Below the pieces are notes generated by a model. That model was given only the letters and a program-made list of their open reading frames with translations, was not told the DNA's origin and ran no database searches. The position numbers and the translations under genes are program-made. A stretch of DNA of 9,889 bases from an uncultured Muribaculaceae bacterium. GTDB taxonomy: Bacteria; Bacteroidota; Bacteroidia; Bacteroidales; Muribaculaceae. The stretch lies in assembly GCA_910579605.1 (NCBI GenBank), contig CAJTUG010000051.1, forward strand, positions 1 to 9,889. The letters are read 5' to 3'. Below are positions 1 to 6,624 of the stretch, piece after piece; positions within the stretch are counted from its first letter, which is position 1, and each line of letters begins with the position of its first letter.

Positions 1-1100
1 TCTATTTTTGCCTCTATAAATTGATTTACTTCAGCAAAATAAGTCAATGCGTTAATTTGCCCTGCGTTAAACGCGGTAGTGAGCAAATCTATAAAAGAGT
101 TGTCAAAGATAGAACCTGAATTCTGTAGCAGAGTCTGGAGACGCGTCGCTTTCAAATAGTTGTTCCTCAGTTGGCTTATACGACTTTCTCTGTATTTCTC
201 AAAATCTACGTCAGCAGAATTTGCTATTGAAACCATCTGGTTTTTCTTGTATTTATTGGTCCATGTCGGAAGCTCTATACCAACAGAAAAACCGTTGAAA
301 TGTGCTTCTTCTTCAAAATCATGGACATATCCGAGTGAAAATCCGGGTAGTGCTTGTGCAGAAGCTACCTTTATATCGGAAACAGCAGCATTTGTCAGAG
401 CTTGTTTAGCTGCTATCTCAGGATCGTTTGAATCCAAAAGTTCAAGATAGCTGCTTTCGGGTAATAGAACATCTTCGTCATACCGTAGTACTGGAATCTT
501 AGGCATTACACCTCCGTTGAGCAAGGCTATCCCGCTTTTTGCTTCTTCAATATTGTTTTGCAATTGGTCTACTTGAGCAGCCATACTGAAAGCTAATGTC
601 TGAGCTTTTCTTAAATCCAGAATAGTAGCTTCCGATTTCTCATAGGCCCGGTTAATCAGTTCCAATGCTTGGTTCACATTGCTTCTGGCTGCTTCAAGCA
701 ATACTGCTTCCTCCTGGAGGTAATGCAAATTAATGAGACGGTTCTTTACATCAAGGCCTAACTGGCGGCGTAGAGCCCGTATTTGCAATTCAGCAGCCAT
801 CTGGCGAGTCTTTATTGCATTTTTACGGAGACGGTAAACTCCAGGCCAATCAAAACTTTGAGATACCCCCAAGCCCCAACGGTTACCTTTTTCATGAAAT
901 TTATATTCAAAATCAGCGTCTATTCCGCGCAGAGTATTTTCCGATTTCAAACCGTTTATTTCTGCATCGGAGTCAAGCCTGAAAGCCCTATAATCAGGGT
1001 TATTGGCAACTATCGTGTCTATGAGTTGGCACATGCTATTCTGCCCGTAGCTAATGGCAGTTGAAATAGCGATAGCTGATAAAAACAATTTTATTCTCAT
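1..1100 (-). CDS. TolC-family outer-membrane efflux protein (CzcC/CusC-like), 3' end missing
   Basis: Outer-membrane exit duct of the tripartite metal efflux system encoded by this operon. Reading the minus strand from the ATG at 1100 gives 366 uninterrupted codons to the window edge; family members are usually about 400-450 residues, so only the last part is missing. A signal peptide covers residues 1-19 (MRIKLFLSAIAISTAISYG). Family hallmarks of the OEP domain are visible: VSQSFDWPGVYRLRK near residues 79-93, long Ala/Leu/Gln-rich helices at about 96-195 and 225-250, the second repeat with FSVGIELPTWTNKYKKN at 271-287, then another long helix from about 296. The ATG shares four bases (ATGA) with the pump stop codon, so translation is probably coupled. 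There is no Shine-Dalgarno sequence. The class is well supported; the metal substrate cannot be told from this subunit. Confidence 0.9.
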   Translation of the reverse strand, partial: MRIKLFLSAIAISTAISYGQNSMCQLIDTIVANNPDYRAFRLDSDAEINGLKSENTLRGIDADFEYKFHEKGNRWGLGVSQSFDWPGVYRLRKNAIKTRQMAAELQIRALRRQLGLDVKNRLINLHYLQEEAVLLEAARSNVNQALELINRAYEKSEATILDLRKAQTLAFSMAAQVDQLQNNIEEAKSGIALLNGGVMPKIPVLRYDEDVLLPESSYLELLDSNDPEIAAKQALTNAAVSDIKVASAQALPGFSLGYVHDFEEEAHFNGFSVGIELPTWTNKYKKNQMVSIANSADVDFEKYRESRISQLRNNYLKATRLQTLLQNSGSIFDNSFIDLLTTAFNAGQINALTYFAEVNQFIEAKI

Positions 1101-4100
1101 TGTATTGGAGCTTTAAAAGTTGCTTTTTTGTGGAAAATCTGATATAAAGCCGGTACAACATAGATATTGAGAGCGGTCGAACTAACCAATCCCCCCAAGA
1201 TTACCAATGCCATAGGCGCTTGGATTTCATTTCCTGGGCTATCGGCATTTATCGCTAAGGGAATGAGGGCTAAAGCAGATGTAAGAGCCGTCATTACTAT
1301 GGGCAGCAAACGGTCTTCAGACCCGTGAAGTATTCTCTCGCGGAGACCTTCCCCTTCCTGTGCAAGGTGGTTGTAGCGACTCATCAGAAGCATACCGTTG
1401 CGTGTGCTGATACCCATGAGTGATATAAAACCAATAATAGCAGGTATGTTCACATGGCTTCCGGTAATTGCTAAAATTGCAATGCCGCCTATCAGTGCCA
1501 AGGGCATATTCACAAGTATTACAAGCGATTGAGTCACGTTTTTAAATTCCCCGTACAGCAAAAGGAATATAACCAATATAGCTCCCAAAGATGCCCAAAG
1601 AAGTGTTTGGGATGCAGCAGCTTCGCTCTCGAATTGGCCGCCGTAGCTCACATAATAATTCTCTGGAAGCTCAATCTCTTTTTCTATCCTGGAGCGGAGA
1701 TCGTCTACTGCTCCTCGCAAATCTCGGCCATCTACGTTGGCCGATATTATCAGACGACGGGCCACATTTTCGCGGTTGATCGTGTTCGGTCCGGTAGTGG
1801 AGATAATGTCGGCAACCGTTTCCAATGAAACAGGACCTAGATTGCTGTCTATGGGCATCAAGCGAATATCTTCAAGGGAATTGCGATACTTTTCGTCCAG
1901 TATTACAGCGACGTCATAGGATACGCCTCCATCGTAGACTTGAGCAACGGTCTTTCCTCCAAAAGCGGTTTCTATCATCGCAGAAAAATCTCCTGGGCGG
2001 ATACCATAGCGAGCCAACATGTCGCGGCGTGGTTTAATTAGTAATTGCGGACGTTCAACCTGCTGTTCTAAGGCTATATCAACTAATCCGGGCACCTCGC
2101 CTGCAATGTCTTTGATCTGCCGTCCTATCGCAAACAATCTGTTAAGATCATTGCCGAAGACTTTTATGGCAATTTGTGATTGTGCGCCCGAAAGCATTGC
2201 ATCTATGCGGTGTGAGATAGGCTGGCCTATTTCAACAATCGCTCCGGGTATCTGTCCCAGTCTGGAGCGGAGCTCGCGGCTAACCTCGCTACGGCTACGA
2301 TTGGTCAGAACATATGGGGCTTCTATTTCCGATACGTTGACACCCAATGAATGCTCATCAAGTTCGGCACGGCCGGTCTTGCGTGCAACAGTTCGGATTT
2401 CTGGCGTCTCCATTATTATTCGTTCTGCCTCTCTACCTATTTTATCGCTTTCTTCGAGTGAAATACCGGGTAGGGTAGATACGTTTATAGTGAAAGATCC
2501 TTCGTTAAAAGGTGGTAAGAAGCCTCGCCCGAGTGTGAAGAATAAAGCTATCGCACCCACAAAAAGAATTGCAACACTAATCAGGAGTGCACGTTTATGT
2601 TTGAGGACACCGGTAAGTGATTTGCTGTAAATCCGTTTCATCGCCAGTGTAAGCTTTGGCTCTTTCTCAAGTTTGGATTCGTTTTTTTGTTTTCCGAGCA
2701 AGAAAGAGCAGAGCACAGGCGTTAAAGTCAATGCAACGATAGTAGAAGCAGCCAAGGAAATTATGAATGCTACACCCAATGGTTTGAGCAGACGCCCTTC
2801 CATTCCTGTAAGGAAAAATAATGGCAGGAATGCCGCTACTATTATTAGGGTGGAATTGAAAATTGGCATTCTCACTTCTGCCGATGCGCGGTATACGGTA
2901 TCTTCTATGGATAATTGTTGCTCTGGTGGCAGGCTGCGGTTCTGGCGCAAGCGTTTGTATACATTTTCCACATCAACAATGGCATCGTCTACCAAACATC
3001 CTATCGCTATGGCAATACCTCCAAGGCTCATAGTGTTGATCGTAAAACCTAAAGCGTTCAGAATCAAAACCGTGATAATGATAGATAAAGGCAATGCTAT
3101 TACAGATATTATGGTTGTGCGGAAATTCATCAAGAAAATGAAGAGCACGATTACTACAAACAATGCACCTTCCAAGAGTGATTCTTGAAGATTGGAAATA
3201 GATCCGTCTATAAACTCGCTTTGGCGGAATATATCGGTATGTATCTCGATATCTTGTGGCAATGAATGTTTAAGGTTGGCTAATTCCTCGTCTATACGCT
3301 CGGTCAACCCTATAGTTCCCTCTGCCGGTTGTTTTGTAACAGTGACGATTACTGCGGGCTTCGCTTCTACAGAGGCTGTACCTATTCTGGGCATGCGTGG
3401 ACCTATATCGACTTTAGCCACATCGGCAAGTGTCACTATGCCTCGTTCGTCGGAGCGGACTACAGCTTGAGCCAATTCTTCTGGCCGAGTGGTATTTAGT
3501 TGGGCTTTGATTATATACTCGTTGCCATAATCGTAGACAACTCCTCCTCCTGCGTTGCGGTTGAAATCTTCTGTCGCAGCCATGATATCAGATAAACTCA
3601 CGCCACGCACCCTCATGAGTTCTGGATCAATGAGGACGCGGTATTCCGGTGCGTCGCCCCCAATTACAGACACCTGCGATACGCCTCCCATAGACAACAG
3701 GCGTGGGCGCATAACTTTCTCTGCTATTCGGCGGAGTTCAAGCATAGACGTGCTGTCGGAGGTAAGCCCAATAATATACATCTCGCCCAAAATCGACGAC
3801 TGTGGACCCATAACAGGTTTTTCCACTCCCGACGGTAGTGTCTGAGCCGCTGCATCAAGGCGTTCTCCAACTATCTGTCGGGCACGGTAGATATCGGTTC
3901 CCCAGTCAAATTCAACCCAAACCACGGAGAAACCTGTAGTAGAGGTAGAACGCACACGTCTCACTCCGGTTGCCCCATTCACTGCCGTTTCCAAGGGATA
4001 TGTAACAACAGTTTCAACTTCTTCGGGCGCAAGACCGGGAGCTTCGGTCATGACTACTACAGTGGGCGCGTTCAAATCTGGAAATATATCAATCTCCATC

Positions 4101-4198
4101 CGCATAAGTGTGATTAGTCCGGAGATAAATATGAGTGCCGTTATTATCAAAACAGCAAGGCGGTTGGTCAGAGATAATTTAATTATCTTGTTCAGCAT
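1097..4198 (-). CDS. CusA/CzcA-family heavy-metal efflux RND pump
   Basis: Inner-membrane proton/metal antiporter of the HME-RND family, 1033 residues, full length for the family. The RND layout is complete: TM1 at about 12-31, a large periplasmic domain (about 35-335), TM2-TM6 (about 340-500), TM7 (about 536-556), a second periplasmic domain (about 560-865) and TM8-TM12 (about 866-1018). Family motifs include EIDIFPDLNAPTV at 35-47, the VE..VTYPLE region at 61-70, and RIDAMLSGAQSQIAIKVFG at 664-682. The TM4 proton-relay segment is GCLVDDAIVDVENV (400-413); D404 and E411 fit the conserved acidic pair. By comparison from memory, the first relay Asp of CzcA (D402) is Ala398 here, as in CusA, while the CusA copper-binding Met triad is replaced (N572, V620, A667, with M668 adjacent). 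The gene starts 13 nt after the fusion-protein gene and overlaps the TolC-like gene by 4 nt. The gene symbol is left blank because specificity is open. Confidence 0.95.
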   Translation of the reverse strand: MLNKIIKLSLTNRLAVLIITALIFISGLITLMRMEIDIFPDLNAPTVVVMTEAPGLAPEEVETVVTYPLETAVNGATGVRRVRSTSTTGFSVVWVEFDWGTDIYRARQIVGERLDAAAQTLPSGVEKPVMGPQSSILGEMYIIGLTSDSTSMLELRRIAEKVMRPRLLSMGGVSQVSVIGGDAPEYRVLIDPELMRVRGVSLSDIMAATEDFNRNAGGGVVYDYGNEYIIKAQLNTTRPEELAQAVVRSDERGIVTLADVAKVDIGPRMPRIGTASVEAKPAVIVTVTKQPAEGTIGLTERIDEELANLKHSLPQDIEIHTDIFRQSEFIDGSISNLQESLLEGALFVVIVLFIFLMNFRTTIISVIALPLSIIITVLILNALGFTINTMSLGGIAIAIGCLVDDAIVDVENVYKRLRQNRSLPPEQQLSIEDTVYRASAEVRMPIFNSTLIIVAAFLPLFFLTGMEGRLLKPLGVAFIISLAASTIVALTLTPVLCSFLLGKQKNESKLEKEPKLTLAMKRIYSKSLTGVLKHKRALLISVAILFVGAIALFFTLGRGFLPPFNEGSFTINVSTLPGISLEESDKIGREAERIIMETPEIRTVARKTGRAELDEHSLGVNVSEIEAPYVLTNRSRSEVSRELRSRLGQIPGAIVEIGQPISHRIDAMLSGAQSQIAIKVFGNDLNRLFAIGRQIKDIAGEVPGLVDIALEQQVERPQLLIKPRRDMLARYGIRPGDFSAMIETAFGGKTVAQVYDGGVSYDVAVILDEKYRNSLEDIRLMPIDSNLGPVSLETVADIISTTGPNTINRENVARRLIISANVDGRDLRGAVDDLRSRIEKEIELPENYYVSYGGQFESEAAASQTLLWASLGAILVIFLLLYGEFKNVTQSLVILVNMPLALIGGIAILAITGSHVNIPAIIGFISLMGISTRNGMLLMSRYNHLAQEGEGLRERILHGSEDRLLPIVMTALTSALALIPLAINADSPGNEIQAPMALVILGGLVSSTALNIYVVPALYQIFHKKATFKAPIQ

Positions 4199-4211
4199 GG
4201 CTTCACTGTTT

Positions 4212-5375
4212 TTAGTGGTTATGGCTGTGACCCTCGGGCACTACTGTGCCTGTTTCTGCAAGCCTCAATGTTATCACTCCATCTGTAACGACCACAGCTC
4301 CTGGCTTTAGACCGGAGGTGATGGTTACTTGTCGGCCGTTGTTTTGCCCGATAGTAACTTTACGTTTTATGAATATTTCCGGGTGCACTTGTTCAAAAAC
4401 GTAGTAAGCCCCCTGTTGTTCCGACAATGCCGTCAAAGGCAAACATATTGCCTCGCGGCTTTGGCTGCCTTGAAGATAAGCAGTGAAAGAACCGCCCGGG
4501 ATTAATTCGGCTTGTCTTGGTATCGAGAAATATACAGGGATATAGCCCGAATTATCTTGATATGCCGGCATAGCGCTTGCTGAGATACGTTTACCGCCCG
4601 CATCGCGCACGTCTATTGTGGTATCGGAATATGGAATTTCTATTATGGCGTCTATGATGCCTGGAACTTTGTTTGCGTAGCGGCGCGGAATATCTATCTT
4701 CAACGTAAGGTTGACATCCGAAGATACAGTGGCTATCGCATCTCCGGCATTGACATATTGGCCGTTGGCGACATCTATGCTTGTCACAACTCCTGATATA
4801 GGTGAAAGGGCAGCGCCATTTGCAGCGCCGGGACTATATGCAGCACGTGCCGATGCGACAGCGGCAACTGCTGCGTTGTATTCGGTGGCAGTAACTAATC
4901 GCTGCCGATACAAAGGTTCAATGCGGGCCAATTCCTTTTCTGCCGCATCAAGAACTGCTTTGGCTTGGCGGTTGCTGTCGCCTCCTGATACTTGTGAAGC
5001 ATCTATTGTGGCTATTCGGGTTCCACGGGTAACACTGCTGCCTAAATTTAAATTACCGGCAAACGAAACGACCCCTGCGCGAGGAGAAGATACTACAGCA
5101 TAATTGTTTGCCGAAGGCATTATTTGTCCTGTGGCTCGGAAACTTTCCGAGAAATTACCGACACGCACCGTATCTAATTTTACTCCGAAACGCTCTGCCA
5201 ATTCGTCGTGCAGTTCAAATTCATCGCTCTTGGAATGGTCGGAGTGTCCGTGCTCTTCTATTTCATGGCTGTGGTGGTGACCTTCTTCTGCATCGTTGTG
5301 CTGATGGCAAGAGCATATGCTCAAGCTAAGACTCGCCGCAATGGCAAACAATTCAATGTATGTCCGTTTTTCCAT
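4212..5375 (-). CDS. His-rich lipoprotein RND membrane-fusion (adaptor) subunit, CusB/CzcB type
   Basis: Periplasmic adaptor joining the RND pump to the TolC-like duct; first gene of the operon, 387 residues. The N-terminus has a lipoprotein signal (residues 1-22, lipobox I-C-S-C) with C23 as the likely lipidated residue. It is followed by a His-rich stretch: ten His between residues 24 and 56, including HHHSH at 33-37. The C-terminus also ends in His-rich EGHSHNH (381-387). Between them lie the HlyD-type parts: first lipoyl half at about 94-126, a short coiled-coil hairpin of Ala/Arg/Glu at about 133-182, second lipoyl half with SPISGVVTSIDVANGQYV at 191-208, a beta-barrel at about 220-305 and a membrane-proximal domain at about 306-375. 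His-rich tails are common in CzcB-like adaptors and suggest capture of a divalent metal such as Zn, Co, Ni or Cd; that assignment is inference. A -7 promoter box lies 24 nt upstream of the ATG. Confidence 0.92.
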   Translation of the reverse strand: MEKRTYIELFAIAASLSLSICSCHQHNDAEEGHHHSHEIEEHGHSDHSKSDEFELHDELAERFGVKLDTVRVGNFSESFRATGQIMPSANNYAVVSSPRAGVVSFAGNLNLGSSVTRGTRIATIDASQVSGGDSNRQAKAVLDAAEKELARIEPLYRQRLVTATEYNAAVAAVASARAAYSPGAANGAALSPISGVVTSIDVANGQYVNAGDAIATVSSDVNLTLKIDIPRRYANKVPGIIDAIIEIPYSDTTIDVRDAGGKRISASAMPAYQDNSGYIPVYFSIPRQAELIPGGSFTAYLQGSQSREAICLPLTALSEQQGAYYVFEQVHPEIFIKRKVTIGQNNGRQVTITSGLKPGAVVVTDGVITLRLAETGTVVPEGHSHNH

Positions 5376-5399
5376 TAGTTCTTAAATTGATAATTTTTG

Positions 5400-5407
5400 C
5401 AAAGATA
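5400..5407 (-). promoter_or_regulatory. Bacteroidota -7 box for the metal efflux operon
   Basis: Read on the minus strand this is TATCTTTG, an exact match to the TAnnTTTG box of the Bacteroidota primary sigma factor, 24 nt upstream of the adaptor ATG at 5375. The predicted leader is only about 20 nt long. At the proper distance upstream there is no TTTG element; that position is instead covered by an inverted repeat (5421-5433). A weak or regulator-dependent promoter is therefore plausible. Confidence 0.65.
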
Positions 5408-5420
5408 CTATTCTTTTATC

Positions 5421-5433
5421 GCAACTTGGTTGC
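5421..5433. promoter_or_regulatory. Inverted repeat GCAAC-TTG-GTTGC, candidate operator of the efflux operon
   Basis: Perfect 5-bp arms around a 3-bp centre. The repeat lies 14 bp upstream of the -7 box at 5400-5407, where a -33 element would be expected for the efflux operon. This is a plausible binding site for a metal-responsive regulator, but the repeat is short and could occur by chance; no regulator gene is in the window. Confidence 0.3.
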
Positions 5434-5541
5434 AGATTCCGGACATTGGAAAAAGTGAAAAAAACTCGTTTTTTCAAATTGCTGATAGCTAATATGATAT
5501 AAAATTTCTTTAATTTTACTGCAAAAAAAATGCTCAAAAAT

Positions 5542-5572
5542 TTTGCAGGTTTCAAAAAAGTGCGTACCTTTG
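5542..5572 (+). promoter_or_regulatory. Consensus Bacteroidota promoter of tRNA-His
   Basis: TTTG at 5542-5545, a 19-bp spacer, and TACCTTTG at 5565-5572. Both elements match the TTTG-N19-TAnnTTTG consensus. The -7 box ends 17 nt before the first base of the tRNA, leaving room for a short processed 5' leader. Confidence 0.85.
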
Positions 5573-5589
5573 CAGTGCCTTTTAAAAAT

Positions 5590-5664
<75 letters not shown>

Positions 5665-5675
5665 CAAAAATCTAC

Positions 5676-5709
5676 GCCGCAACCTTTCTTTATGGTTGCG
5701 GCTTTTTTT
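5676..5709 (+). terminator. Intrinsic terminator after tRNA-His
   Basis: A 9-bp perfect stem, GCCGCAACC (5676-5684) with GGTTGCGGC (5694-5702), a 9-nt loop and a run of seven T. It lies 11 nt after the tRNA and ends 8 nt before the ATG of the DUF2400 gene, so it should separate the tRNA from the downstream gene. Confidence 0.9.
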
Positions 5710-5716
5710 ATTTTTG
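5709..5716 (+). promoter_or_regulatory. Candidate -7 box abutting the DUF2400 start codon
   Basis: TATTTTTG fits TAnnTTTG exactly and ends 1 nt before the ATG at 5718. The -33 position holds only TTTC (5685-5688, inside the terminator loop, 20-bp spacing), so the match is partial. If used, transcription would begin at or just inside the start codon and the mRNA would be essentially leaderless. The T-rich setting makes a chance match possible. Confidence 0.4.
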
Positions 5717-5717
5717 C

Positions 5718-6500
5718 ATGAAAACGACCGATAAAGAATTGAAATACCTGTTAGACAGCCTTGTGGAGCGGTTTAACGTCCCGTCATTTGCCGATAACGA
5801 TCCTCTCGGCTTTCCTCGCCGATTCTCCGACAAGCGTGATATAGAGATTTCCGCCATGGTCACTTCTACGATTTCTTGGGGTAAAAGAGCAATGATTCTC
5901 AATAATGCCCAAAAGATACATGATATCATGGACAATCAACCTTATAAATTCATTCTTGAAGGTGATATAGATGCCATAGGCGAGGGAAATATACATCGCA
6001 CTTTTTTCGGGTGTCATCTCCGCTATCTGTTGAGAGGATTGCGCGAGTTATATGTTCGCTATGGCTCGCTTGAAGATTTCGCTCATTCCGTAGGCTGTGC
6101 CGCATCGGAGGCGCCGGCTTGGTTGCTTGCAGAAAAACTCGGGAAATTTATTGCCGATGCCAATGTCCTTGACCCTCTTGAAGGTCCGTCGCGTTGCTTG
6201 CCCGACAACGTGTCGGGTTCTGCTCTCAAGAGATTCAATATGATGCTCCGATGGCTTGTGAGAAACGACGGAAAAGCAGACATAGGCTGCTGGGAAGTAT
6301 TGACACCGGCTCAACTGTTTATACCGCTTGATGTCCACTCCGGGAACACAGGGCGTCAATTAGGTTTGTTGAACCGTAAAGCCAACGACCGCCGTGCAGC
6401 CGTAGAACTCACGGAGTCTCTTAGAATTCTAAACCCGCAAGACCCGACGATCTATGATTTTGCACTCTTTTCTGTAGGCGAAACGAAATCGCAAATATAA
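5718..6500 (+). CDS. TIGR02757/DUF2400 family protein, function unknown
   Basis: A 260-residue protein matching, by pattern, the TIGR02757/DUF2400 family common in Bacteroidota. Characteristic stretches are DPLGFPRRFSDKRDIEISAM (residues 28-47), then ISWGKRAMIL (about 51-60), a central FKRF/MMLRWLVRNDG-type segment, and near the C-terminus FIPLDVHSGNTGRQLGLLNR followed by LTESLRILNPQDPTIYDFALFSVG. The protein has no signal peptide or membrane segment, so it is cytosolic. The C-terminal D-x-H followed by a closing D..ALF..G recalls the VDTHV region of HhH-GPD DNA glycosylases, so a DNA-related role is a reasonable inference but not demonstrated. The frame is open upstream to 5625, but that would run through the tRNA and terminator; 5718 is the only ATG that keeps the conserved N-terminus. 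It is the sole gene between the tRNA terminator and the rpsA promoter. Confidence 0.85.
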   Translation: MKTTDKELKYLLDSLVERFNVPSFADNDPLGFPRRFSDKRDIEISAMVTSTISWGKRAMILNNAQKIHDIMDNQPYKFILEGDIDAIGEGNIHRTFFGCHLRYLLRGLRELYVRYGSLEDFAHSVGCAASEAPAWLLAEKLGKFIADANVLDPLEGPSRCLPDNVSGSALKRFNMMLRWLVRNDGKADIGCWEVLTPAQLFIPLDVHSGNTGRQLGLLNRKANDRRAAVELTESLRILNPQDPTIYDFALFSVGETKSQI

Positions 6501-6534
6501 AAATACATATTTTTTTGAAAAGACGCTTGCATAT

Positions 6535-6565
6535 TTTGTTGATTCAAAAATAATTCGTATCTTTG
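6535..6565 (+). promoter_or_regulatory. Consensus promoter of rpsA
   Basis: TTTG at 6535-6538, a 19-bp spacer, and TATCTTTG at 6558-6565: a full match to the Bacteroidota promoter consensus. It lies 59 nt upstream of the rpsA ATG, giving a leader of about 50-55 nt. A strong promoter is expected for a ribosomal protein gene. Confidence 0.85.
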
Positions 6566-6573
6566 CCGCGCAA

Positions 6574-6598
6574 AAGGCATATGCCTTGGCTATTTTTT
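6574..6598 (+). promoter_or_regulatory. Palindrome and T-run in the rpsA leader
   Basis: A 14-bp perfect palindrome, AAGGCATATGCCTT (6574-6587), sits close to the predicted transcript 5' end and is followed five bases later by six T (6593-6598). As RNA it can form a short hairpin (5-bp stem, AUAU loop) near the 5' end. It could stabilise the mRNA, act as a weak attenuator, serve S1 autoregulation, or be a DNA-level operator. No function is shown by sequence alone. Confidence 0.4.
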
Positions 6599-6624
6599 AA
6601 TCAACTTTATTATTAACACATTAA

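Noticed and set aside
2019..3188. Plus-strand open frames of 203 and 171 codons inside the RND pump gene.
   Set aside because: They lie entirely opposite a certain conserved gene; the Ser/Arg/Ile-rich translations have no domain or start signals.
5456..5476. A/T hairpin TGAAAAAA-ACTCG-TTTTTTCA in the divergent intergenic region, considered as a terminator or small RNA end.
   Set aside because: The T-run is part of the stem rather than following it, the stem is nearly all A-T, and no gene ends here on either strand. It is more likely A-tract upstream DNA.
6492..6516. Weak A/T hairpin with T-run after the DUF2400 gene, considered as its terminator.
   Set aside because: The stem is only about six A-T pairs and overlaps the stop codon; it is too weak to call in such A/T-rich DNA.
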